Assembly (NCBI GenBank): GCA_025057405.1 | Contig: JANWXV010000042.1 | Location: 1-6,256 of the forward strand | Direction of reading: 5' to 3' | DNA length: 6,256 nucleotides | Source of the DNA: Candidatus Bipolaricaulota bacterium | GTDB lineage: Bacteria; Bipolaricaulota; Bipolaricaulia; RBG-16-55-9; DRXL01 | Shown: positions 1 to 5,562 of the stretch, one piece after another | Position numbering within the stretch: the stretch's first letter is position 1 | How the letters are laid out: every line of letters starts with the position of its first letter | Notes under the pieces: generated by a model | The model's database searches: none | What the model saw: the letters and a program-made list of their open reading frames with translations, nothing else | What the model was told of the DNA's origin: nothing | Translations under genes and position numbers: made by a program

Positions 1-243
1 GAGCAGATTCGCCTTGCCAACAAACGCGGTGTTCAAGTCTTCCTCTCCACGCATTCGATGGAACTTGTAAACTCGATAGAGATTGAAGAGCTTATCTTGA
101 TGAAGGATGGGCAAGCTTACCGCGTTGATCCAGAAAAAGCGGATAAAATCGAAGAAACGGGGATCTTACTGGGAAGCGCGTGGGTCGGAGGATTTTTGGA
201 ACACTTTAGTAAACCAACTACACCCACGGTAGCATCACAATGA
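1..243 (+). CDS. C-terminal end of an AAA/ABC-type ATPase (OLD/AAA_15/AAA_21-like), partial
   Basis: The reading frame is open from base 1 to a TGA at 241-243, giving the last 80 residues of a protein that begins upstream. The stretch QVFLSTHSMELV (residues about 12-23 of the fragment) is the strand plus H-switch histidine (STHS) that follows Walker B in the ABC-like ATPase domain of OLD, RecF and AAA_15/AAA_21 proteins. It is followed by the usual 'elilmkdG' strand and a 'LGSAWVGGF' tail resembling the LG..w..G(a/f)LgG end of AAA_21 proteins. Walker A, the signature motif and Walker B lie outside the window, so catalytic competence cannot be judged. The stop overlaps the start of the next gene by ATGA, implying translational coupling and a two-protein unit. 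GC is clearly below that of the genes from 739 onward. The exact family is not resolved; an SMC-like or transporter ATPase is less likely given the TOPRIM neighbour. Confidence 0.75.
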   Translation, partial: EQIRLANKRGVQVFLSTHSMELVNSIEIEELILMKDGQAYRVDPEKADKIEETGILLGSAWVGGFLEHFSKPTTPTVASQ

Positions 244-734
244 TCGTGCTCATTGTAGAGGGCGAAGGCGATAAAATCTTTTTCGAATACGTTAGGGATG
301 TTGTGTTTCAACAATCCCCAGTCCAGATCGAGATAGCCTGTGCCCAAGGAATCAATAGAATGCTGAAAGAAGAGCTACCCAACGCTATAAGCTTCTTGCA
401 ACAAGGCTTATATACCAAAGTTATCGCGGTCTTCGATGAGGACAAGATGCATGAGCCTTACGACAAGCGCAAGACACGCATCGAGCGCCTTCAAGAACTC
501 TTGCAAGTGCATCCCTTTGTTGGAGGTTTCCAAGTTCGTGAAAACCTGGAAGACCTTATTGAGGACTGCTTAGATCAACCCCAAAGAGCTGAGTTTCGGC
601 AGCAAAGGCATAGATCAAAGCCCGCTGCCGTACGATGGGCAGTCCAACAAGACTTGGATCAAGCTCACCTAAAAGCGAAGCTGACAGTTTTACAAAGATC
701 TTTACAGTGCCAACTAATGAGGGATTTCAAGTAA
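240..734 (+). CDS. Small TOPRIM-like protein, partner of the upstream ATPase (putative nuclease or effector)
   Basis: A 164-residue protein. It starts with a hydrophobic strand and VEGEGDKIFFEYV (E7 in the first motif), and has a second strand ending in VFDEDK (D66, D68). An acidic E after strand 1 plus a later DxD is the metal-binding signature of TOPRIM domains, as in OLD nucleases, RloB/AbiLii, AriB (DUF4435), DUF3226 and DUF4276. A later segment ENLEDLIEDCL (101-111) recalls the 'lEdll' helix of DUF3226-like proteins. No signal peptide or membrane segment is seen. The start is the ATG overlapping the ATPase stop (ATGA, 240-243); there is no clear Shine-Dalgarno, so it probably depends on coupling. 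It ends 4 nt before cmk. At 164 residues it is shorter than most RloB or AriB proteins and looks like a minimal TOPRIM. From family knowledge, such pairs often act in phage defence, with the ATPase sensing and the TOPRIM cutting DNA or RNA. That role is inference here, and the exact family is unassigned. Confidence 0.7.
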   Translation: MIVLIVEGEGDKIFFEYVRDVVFQQSPVQIEIACAQGINRMLKEELPNAISFLQQGLYTKVIAVFDEDKMHEPYDKRKTRIERLQELLQVHPFVGGFQVRENLEDLIEDCLDQPQRAEFRQQRHRSKPAAVRWAVQQDLDQAHLKAKLTVLQRSLQCQLMRDFK

Positions 735-738
735 AATC

Positions 739-1374
739 ATGCAGATCGCCATTGACGGTCCCGCCGGGTCGGGCAAGACCAGCGTCGCCCGCGCGCTCGC
801 GCAACACTTTGGCTGTCTCTTTGTGAACACCGGCGCGATGTACCGTGCCGTCGCGCTCGCGCTCTCCCAAGGGCGGAAGCTCTCGGAAATCCAGATAGAA
901 GTTCGCCCCGACGAGCGCATCTTGCTCAACGGCCAAGACGTCACGGAACAGCTCTACACTCCAGAGATAGACGAACTCGCTTCGCAAACGGCCACTCGCC
1001 CTGAAGTGCGAGAGTTTCTCATTACACAGCAGCGCGCGCTCGCTCAACACAGAGACGTCGTCATGGAAGGGCGCGATATCGGTTCGGTCGTGCTCCCCGA
1101 CGCCGACGTCAAGCTCTATCTCGATGCGTCGCCCGAGGAGCGCGCCCGCCGCCGCTGCCACGAGCGTCCCCAGCAGTCCTACCAAGAAGTCTTAGCTCAG
1201 ATACGCGCCCGCGACAAGCGCGACGGCCAAGGCTTTGGGCGCTTGCAGATCGCCCCAGAGACGATCGTCATTCACACCGATCACAAGAGCCTCAACGAGG
1301 TCATCGCTCTGGCGATCAGCGCCGTCGCCTCTGCGTTGCAACGGCGCAATATTTCTGGTAAACTGAGCCAATGA
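739..1374 (+). CDS. cmk: (d)CMP kinase (cytidylate kinase)
   Basis: Cytosolic enzyme that phosphorylates CMP and dCMP with ATP, recycling CMP released in RNA turnover and phospholipid synthesis. The 211-residue protein opens with the P-loop DGPAGSGKTS (residues 6-15) and continues with the NTGAMYRAVAL nucleotide-binding segment (30-40). It then has EGRDIGSVVLPDADVKLYLDA (starting at 110), the strongly conserved Cmk core, followed by the arginine-rich lid SPEERARRR (130-138) and an RDKRD segment. Its length is slightly below the family norm of about 220-230. The ATG at 739 puts the P-loop at the very N-terminus, as expected; a GAGGG at 719-723 is a rather distant Shine-Dalgarno inside the previous gene. 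GC jumps to about 61% here. The TGA overlaps the plsC start (ATGA, 1371-1374). It is the first gene of the housekeeping cluster. Confidence 0.96.
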   Translation: MQIAIDGPAGSGKTSVARALAQHFGCLFVNTGAMYRAVALALSQGRKLSEIQIEVRPDERILLNGQDVTEQLYTPEIDELASQTATRPEVREFLITQQRALAQHRDVVMEGRDIGSVVLPDADVKLYLDASPEERARRRCHERPQQSYQEVLAQIRARDKRDGQGFGRLQIAPETIVIHTDHKSLNEVIALAISAVASALQRRNISGKLSQ

Positions 1375-2042
1375 AAGAGACCCTCAAGGACTGGTTCTAT
1401 CGCCTCCTGGCGATCCTGGCCTATGGCATCGTGCGCGTGCTCTTCCGCCTGAGGGTTCACGGAAGAGAGCATCTGCCCAGCGCGGGCGGCTTTCTGCTCG
1501 TCGCGCGCCACCGGAGCTATTGGGACATTGTCTTGATCGCCGTGGCGGTGGGAGGCCAGCGCCGGGTTCACTTTGTCGCCCGGCACACGCTGTTGCAGGA
1601 GAACCAATTTTTGGCGTTCTTCGTGAGGCTCTTTGCTATACATATAGACCGTGAGAACTTCCGAGTGGAGGACTTTCGCAAGGTGATTCAAGCGCTTCGT
1701 GAACGCAAGATCGTCGGGATCTTCCCCGAGGGGACGACGCGCAACCCGCAGCGCGTCCACCCGGGCGTGATCCGCTTTGCCGAGCGCACGCAGAGCGAGA
1801 TCGTCCCGGTGCGCCTGGAAGCGCGTGGGCCGTATCCCCCCAACTATCCGTTCCGATGGCCCCAGATCACCGCGCACATCGGCGCGCCCTTCAGCCTGAG
1901 AGATTTGGAATTCGATCTGCCCGATACGATAGAAGACCGTCACGAGCGCTATCAGAAGTTGGCCGATCTGTTAATGGAACGCGTAGATCGCACGGGAGCC
2001 AACCCCCAAGACGCTCACACGAGACTGGAGGCGCGCGCATGA
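1371..2042 (+). CDS. plsC: 1-acyl-sn-glycerol-3-phosphate acyltransferase (PlsC family)
   Basis: Membrane-associated acyltransferase that transfers an acyl chain to lysophosphatidate, giving phosphatidate. The 223-residue protein has a hydrophobic N-terminal segment (about 9-25), then the catalytic HX4D motif as RHRSYWD (H47, D52). The usual Asn before the His is replaced by Arg. Next come FVARHTLL (68-75) and the IDREN strand (92-96), and then the substrate-binding FPEGTTRN (118-125), all in normal order and spacing for PF01553. A short C-terminal tail of about 30 residues (TGANPQDAHTRLEARA end) looks poorly conserved. Both ends overlap neighbours by ATGA (cmk at 1371-1374, ispH at 2039-2042), so the three are almost certainly cotranscribed and coupled. 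The cmk-plsC-ispH-rpsA order supports the assignment as the cluster's PlsC. Acyl specificity cannot be read from sequence. Confidence 0.92.
   Translation: MKETLKDWFYRLLAILAYGIVRVLFRLRVHGREHLPSAGGFLLVARHRSYWDIVLIAVAVGGQRRVHFVARHTLLQENQFLAFFVRLFAIHIDRENFRVEDFRKVIQALRERKIVGIFPEGTTRNPQRVHPGVIRFAERTQSEIVPVRLEARGPYPPNYPFRWPQITAHIGAPFSLRDLEFDLPDTIEDRHERYQKLADLLMERVDRTGANPQDAHTRLEARA
2027..2031 (+). promoter_or_regulatory. Ribosome binding site of ispH
   Basis: GGAGG lies 7 nt before the ATG at 2039, within the last codons of plsC. It selects 2039 as the ispH start over the longer open frame that runs back to 1856 inside plsC. Confidence 0.75.
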
Positions 2043-2944
2043 TCCAAGTGCAGCTCAATAAGCCGATCATCGAGATCGCCAGCAGCGCCGGGTGGTGCTT
2101 CGGCGTGGAGCGCATCGTCGAGATGGCCGAAAAGCTCTTAGCCCAGCGCGCCCCCGACGAACCCGTCTATTGCTTGGGCGAGCTGATTCACAATCCCCAA
2201 GAGGTCGCGCGCTTGCGCGCCAAGGGGATGGTCTTCGTCAAATCGCACGAAGAGTTGCCCCCGCTGGAGCCGGGACAGAGACGAAAAGTCTTGATTCGCG
2301 CCCACGGCGTCGCCCCGTCGGTGAAGAAGATTCTGCGCGAGAAGGGCTATGAGATCTTCGACGGGACGTGCCCGCTGGTGACCATCCCCCATCGGTTCGC
2401 GCGCGAGATCGTCGAGCAGGGCTATCGCTTGGTGATCATGGGAGACCGTGAACACCCAGAGATTCAGGGGATTTTGGGAGAAGTCGAGGGCCTCAACGCG
2501 CGCGTAGATGTGATCCCCGGCCCCGAAGCGATAGAAGCGTTACAGATCAAAGCGTCCGATCGAGTCGGTCTGATCTCGCAGACGACGCACCCGTTTGAGA
2601 AGTTCGCCCAGCTCGTCGGTGAAGTCTTAAAACACGCGCTCGAAGTCAAAGCGTACAATACGATCTGCCAAGCGACGTTCGACCGCCAAGATGCGATTCG
2701 CGAGCTGGCGCAGCGCTGCGATCTTGTTATTGTGATCGGGGGGCGGAATAGTTCCAATACGTGTCGGCTGGCCGAGATCGCATCGCAGTACACGGTTTGC
2801 TATCATATTGAAGACGTCTCAGAATTGAAAGGAGCGTGGTTGCAGGGGAAGAGACGGATTGGGATTTCGGCGGGGGCTTCGACCCCCACGCGCTGCATCG
2901 AAGAGGTCAAGACGGCTATTGAACACTTATCGGGATGTCTATGA
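2039..2944 (+). CDS. ispH: 4-hydroxy-3-methylbut-2-enyl diphosphate reductase (IspH)
   Basis: Last enzyme of the MEP isoprenoid pathway: an oxygen-sensitive [4Fe-4S] protein that reduces HMBPP to IPP and DMAPP. The 301-residue length is typical. The three cluster cysteines are present: C20 in GWCFGV, C111 in DGTCPLV and C210 in TICQAT. Substrate-binding and catalytic residues are also there: H51 in IHNP, H89 in RAHGV, H139 and E141 in EHPEIQG, SQTTHP (180-185) and GGRNSSNT (234-241), with GISAGASTP near the end. The start at 2039 has a good RBS and overlaps the plsC stop; the open frame extends upstream to 1856, but that part is plsC read in another frame. The stop at 2942-2944 overlaps possible rpsA starts. 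Presence of this gene means the host uses the non-mevalonate route, which with the lipid genes supports a bacterial origin. Confidence 0.97.
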   Translation: MIQVQLNKPIIEIASSAGWCFGVERIVEMAEKLLAQRAPDEPVYCLGELIHNPQEVARLRAKGMVFVKSHEELPPLEPGQRRKVLIRAHGVAPSVKKILREKGYEIFDGTCPLVTIPHRFAREIVEQGYRLVIMGDREHPEIQGILGEVEGLNARVDVIPGPEAIEALQIKASDRVGLISQTTHPFEKFAQLVGEVLKHALEVKAYNTICQATFDRQDAIRELAQRCDLVIVIGGRNSSNTCRLAEIASQYTVCYHIEDVSELKGAWLQGKRRIGISAGASTPTRCIEEVKTAIEHLSGCL

Positions 2945-2950
2945 GGGGTG
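2943..2950 (+). promoter_or_regulatory. Ribosome binding site deciding the rpsA start
   Basis: GAGGGGTG overlaps the ispH stop codon and sits 8 nt before the ATG at 2959. ATGs at 2935 and 2941 are in the same frame but have no comparable upstream site, so 2959 is preferred. Confidence 0.65.
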
Positions 2951-2958
2951 ATCCGAGC

Positions 2959-4656
2959 ATGTCCGAGTTGGAGCAGAACGCCGGGAGCGAGCCGTCGCAG
3001 ATGGAAGTGCTGTTGGACAACCAAGATGTCCTGACGTACTCTCGTGGGGACATCTTGCAGGGGCGTGTCGTGCAGGTCACGGAGACGAACGTCTTGGTGG
3101 ACATCGGGTATAAGTCCGAAGCGGTGATGAAGCCCAGCGAGCTGGCGCCGTTCCGTAAAGAAGTTCAGGTCGGGGACGAGATCGAAGTCCTCATCACGTA
3201 TATTGACGAAGAGGAGGGCACGATCTACGTCTCGGAGAAAGCAGCGCTCTACGAGAAGCGCATCAGCGAGCTGGAGCGCGCCTATCGCCACAAGCTTCCG
3301 ATCACGGGCACGGTCGAGGACGAGGTCAAGGGCGCAGGGTATCACGTCAATCTGTTGAAGGGGATTCGTGCTTTTCTGCCCGGCTCTCATCTGGGAGACG
3401 ACCTGTCGCCCAAGCTGGAAGAATTGAAAAACAAAGAGCTGCCGTTCTTGATTTTAGAGTTGGATCGGCGCGAGCGCAACCTGGTCGTCTCGCACCGCGC
3501 GTATCTGGAGCAGCTGGAGCGCCAGAAGAAAGACGAGCTGTTCAATAAGCTGCAACCGGGCCAAGTGATCGAAGGGACGATCAAGAGCATTGTGGACTTT
3601 GGGATTTTTGTGGACGTGGGCGGATTTGAGGGGCTGGTGCATCGTTCGGAGATCAGTTGGAAAGACCTTCCCGTGCCGCCGAGCACCTATAAAGTCGGGG
3701 ACAAAGTCACGGTGAAAGTCCTGGGGGTAGATCGGAGCAAAGACAGGATCTCGCTCTCGATCAAGCAGTTGCGCCCTGACCCCTGGATCGGCCTGAAGGA
3801 ACGCTATCCTGCCGGGACGAAGACGACGGGCACGGTCGTCAGCTTGACGGATTTTGGCGCGTTCGTGCGCATCGCTGAAGACATCGAGGGATTGGTGCAC
3901 ATCTCGGAGCTGTCGTGGGGGTATCCGCAGCACCCCAAAGAAGTGGTGCAGATCGGCCAAACGGTGGAGGTCGTCGTGCTCGATGTCAACGAGACGGATC
4001 GGCGCGTCAGTCTGTCGATGAAGCGCGCGCAGCCCGACCCGTGGGCCAGCATCGAAGAGAAGTATCCCGAGGGCAAGATCGTCCAGGGCCAGGTCACCAA
4101 GCTCGTCGAGTTCGGCGCGTTCGTCGAGCTGGAGCCGGGCGTCGAAGCGCTCTTGCATATCTCCGAGATGAGCTGGGATAAAGTGAACAAACCCAGCGAG
4201 GTCGTCAAAGAGAACCAACAGATCACGGCCAAGGTGATCAAGTCGGACTCCTCCAAGCGCAAGATTCGGCTCAGCTTGCGCGAGCTACAAGAAGACCCTT
4301 GGCACAAGTTCTTGGAGCAATACGCCGTGGGCAGCGTGGTCGAAGGCCCGATCACCGAGATCAAAGATTTCGGGGCGTTCATGAAGATCACCGACGATGT
4401 CGAAGGGCTGATCCACGTCTCGGAGATCACCGACGAGCGCATTGCCACGCCCAGAGACGTCTTGCAATCGGGGCAGGTCGTCAAGGCGCGCATCATTGGG
4501 ATCAACGAAGAGAAGCGTCAAGTACGGCTCTCGATGCGCACGGCGCAGGCGCAAGAGCGTCTGGTGCGTTCCGAAGATTCAGGCCACGAAGTGTTCACGA
4601 TGGGCGAGCGCATCAAGGGCCTGAAAGAGCTGAAAGAGAAGTTTGAAAAAGTCTGA
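2959..4656 (+). CDS. rpsA: 30S ribosomal protein S1, six S1 domains
   Basis: RNA-binding ribosomal protein that helps recruit and unfold mRNA at the 30S subunit. From the ATG at 2959 it has 565 residues, close to the roughly 557 of the classical six-domain Gram-negative S1. Six S1 repeats are visible, beginning near residues 30, 114, 198, 285, 369 and 455. The first two are the divergent ribosome-binding type. Domains 3-6 carry clear DFG(I/A)F and EGL(V/I)H(I/R/V)SE strands (EALLHISE in domain 5), and domains 3-5 end in a DPW linker. A charged tail rich in Lys/Glu (GERIKGLKELKEKFEKV) closes the protein. It follows ispH with an RBS that overlaps the ispH stop. The ispH-rpsA adjacency is conserved, and in some clostridia the two are fused; here they are in different frames and separate. 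Its 3' end has no terminator before plsY. Confidence 0.95.
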   Translation: MSELEQNAGSEPSQMEVLLDNQDVLTYSRGDILQGRVVQVTETNVLVDIGYKSEAVMKPSELAPFRKEVQVGDEIEVLITYIDEEEGTIYVSEKAALYEKRISELERAYRHKLPITGTVEDEVKGAGYHVNLLKGIRAFLPGSHLGDDLSPKLEELKNKELPFLILELDRRERNLVVSHRAYLEQLERQKKDELFNKLQPGQVIEGTIKSIVDFGIFVDVGGFEGLVHRSEISWKDLPVPPSTYKVGDKVTVKVLGVDRSKDRISLSIKQLRPDPWIGLKERYPAGTKTTGTVVSLTDFGAFVRIAEDIEGLVHISELSWGYPQHPKEVVQIGQTVEVVVLDVNETDRRVSLSMKRAQPDPWASIEEKYPEGKIVQGQVTKLVEFGAFVELEPGVEALLHISEMSWDKVNKPSEVVKENQQITAKVIKSDSSKRKIRLSLRELQEDPWHKFLEQYAVGSVVEGPITEIKDFGAFMKITDDVEGLIHVSEITDERIATPRDVLQSGQVVKARIIGINEEKRQVRLSMRTAQAQERLVRSEDSGHEVFTMGERIKGLKELKEKFEKV

Positions 4657-4665
4657 GGGTCTTTT

Positions 4666-4695
4666 CTATAGGGTCTTCAGATTGAGACTCTATGG
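4666..4695 (+). promoter_or_regulatory. Hairpin in the rpsA-plsY intergenic leader
   Basis: Bases 4666-4676 (CTATAGGGTCT) pair with 4685-4695 (AGACTCTATGG) in an 11-bp stem with two G-U pairs and an 8-nt loop. It lies just after the rpsA stop. No T-run follows, so it is not a standard intrinsic terminator; it may instead modulate plsY translation or protect an mRNA end. The same 5' arm can also pair with 4711-4721, which contains the plsY start codon. Confidence 0.4.
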
Positions 4696-4728
4696 ACTCC
4701 TAGACTCTACAGACTCTATGGACTTCCC
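4685..4728 (+). repeat. Five degenerate tandem 9-mers, consensus RGACTCTAY, at the plsY start
   Basis: Units read agactctat (4685), ggactcct (4694, one base short), agactctac (4702), agactctat (4711) and ggacttccc (4720). Within it, a 14-nt perfect direct repeat (agactctatggact) occurs at 4685-4698 and 4711-4724. The last copy includes the plsY ATG at 4718-4720. It is too short and degenerate for a CRISPR; it may be a slippage-generated microrepeat or a regulatory element. Confidence 0.6.
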
Positions 4729-5347
4729 AAGCCTTGCAGCGGCGGCTCTGTGTTATCTGCTTGGGGCGATCCCGTTTAGCTATCTGGCGGGGCGTCTCAA
4801 GGGGCTGGATGTGCGTCAGCACGGGAGCGGCAACGTCGGTGCGACCAACGTCACGCGGGTAGTTGGGGTGGGGTACGGCGTGTTGGCGCTGGTGGGGGAT
4901 GTGGGCAAGGGCGCGTTAGCCGCGTGGCTGGTGAGTGCTTGGCACGTCCCTTGGTGGGTGGCGGGGTTTTCCGTGATCGGCCACAATTGGAGTATCTTTC
5001 TCAAATTCACAGGGGGCAAGGGAGTGGCGACTACCGTGGGGCTGATGGTGGGGTTTGCGCTCTGGCCCGTGCTGCTCGCCACGGTAGCGATCTGGATTGT
5101 AACGGTCCTTCTGACACAATACATTGCCGTGGGGTCTATCGTAGCGTTGCTGCTCGCTCCGGGGGTGCTTTATCTGTTTCCAGCGCAAGCGAATGCTGTT
5201 AATATAGAACTGATCGGGCTTTTCTTTGTGCTGGGGCTGCTCACGGTCTGGCAGCATCGAAGCAATATTTTCAGAATTGCGCAGGGGACAGAGGGACGAG
5301 TCTTTAAAAAGCGCAGCTCTTCTTCTCAGAGAGTGGATAGAAAATAG
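4718..5347 (+). CDS. plsY: Acyl-phosphate:glycerol-3-phosphate acyltransferase (PlsY)
   Basis: Integral membrane enzyme that uses acyl-phosphate (made by PlsX) to acylate glycerol-3-phosphate, the first step of phospholipid synthesis in most bacteria. From the ATG at 4718 it has 209 residues, the family's usual size. The N-terminal helix CYLLGAIPFSYLAGR (12-26) is typical, and is followed by GSGNVGATNVTR (36-47), GDVGKG (60-65) and GHNWSIFLKFTGGKGVAT (88-105), the conserved PlsY loops. A C-terminal QHRSNIFRIAQGTEGR matches the family's NI.R...G.E end. Several hydrophobic helices follow one another between motifs. An open TTG start at 4643 overlapping rpsA would add a 25-residue polar extension encoded by the 9-mer repeat and is disfavoured. 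No Shine-Dalgarno is visible before 4718, so the start is less certain than the identity. With plsC four genes upstream, the operon encodes both acylations leading to phosphatidate. Confidence 0.93.
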   Translation: MDFPSLAAAALCYLLGAIPFSYLAGRLKGLDVRQHGSGNVGATNVTRVVGVGYGVLALVGDVGKGALAAWLVSAWHVPWWVAGFSVIGHNWSIFLKFTGGKGVATTVGLMVGFALWPVLLATVAIWIVTVLLTQYIAVGSIVALLLAPGVLYLFPAQANAVNIELIGLFFVLGLLTVWQHRSNIFRIAQGTEGRVFKKRSSSSQRVDRK

Positions 5348-5401
5348 CTCACACTTCAGCGCTACTCACCCGTATAGTTGATGCCTCACCGTGATAGAGC
5401 C

Positions 5402-5455
5402 GACGGCAGATGCCTAAAAATAGGGCGCTCTTTGCCGTCTCTGCATACGATTTTT
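5402..5455 (+). terminator. Nested hairpin with downstream T-run, possible terminator after plsY
   Basis: GACGGCAGA (5402-5410) pairs with TTTGCCGTC (5431-5439), with one G-U pair. Inside, TGCCT (5411-5415) can pair with GGGCG (5423-5427) around an A-rich 7-nt loop. TTTTT at 5451-5455 comes 11 nt after the stem, farther than in a canonical intrinsic terminator. Its position, between the lipid/translation operon and hdrC, suits a transcript end, but a leader structure for hdrC is also possible. Confidence 0.4.
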
Positions 5456-5550
5456 CGCGGTTGTGCTTAAAATCAGCTTGCTCGCCGCTTCAAGTCATAG
5501 CGTTTTAAGAAAAAATGTCAAAAATAAAAGAGACATCTCTACGGGCAGAT

Positions 5551-5556
5551 GGGAGG
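5551..5556 (+). promoter_or_regulatory. Ribosome binding site deciding the hdrC start
   Basis: GGGAGG lies 6 nt before the ATG at 5563. The alternative in-frame ATG at 5515 follows an A-rich run without such a site. Confidence 0.75.
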
Positions 5557-5562
5557 TTACCC

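Noticed and set aside
1856..2038. N-terminal extension of ispH inside plsC
   Set aside because: The added residues are Arg/Ser-rich out-of-frame plsC sequence. The ATG at 2039 has GGAGG 7 nt upstream and matches the usual IspH N-terminus.
3454..4218. Long minus-strand open frame (about 254 codons) opposite rpsA, and similar ones at 1281-1943 and 3804-4505
   Set aside because: They lie fully opposite strongly supported genes, have low-complexity Arg/Leu/Asp- or Ser/Thr-rich translations, and show no recognisable motifs. They are by-products of GC-rich codon usage.
4643..4717. Upstream TTG start for plsY, overlapping rpsA
   Set aside because: It adds 25 polar residues encoded mostly by the 9-mer repeat, before a normal PlsY N-terminal helix. 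The length from 4718 already matches the family.
4685..4728. CRISPR-like array
   Set aside because: The units are 8-9 nt with no spacers and no cas genes nearby.
5461..5508. Possible sigma-70 promoter for hdrC (TTGCTC at 5478, TTTTAA at 5503)
   Set aside because: The spacing is 19 nt and both boxes match poorly, so it is not distinguishable from chance in an A/T-rich leader.
5515..5562. Earlier hdrC start at 5515
   Set aside because: No Shine-Dalgarno precedes it, whereas GGGAGG precedes 5563; the extra 16 residues look like translated leader.
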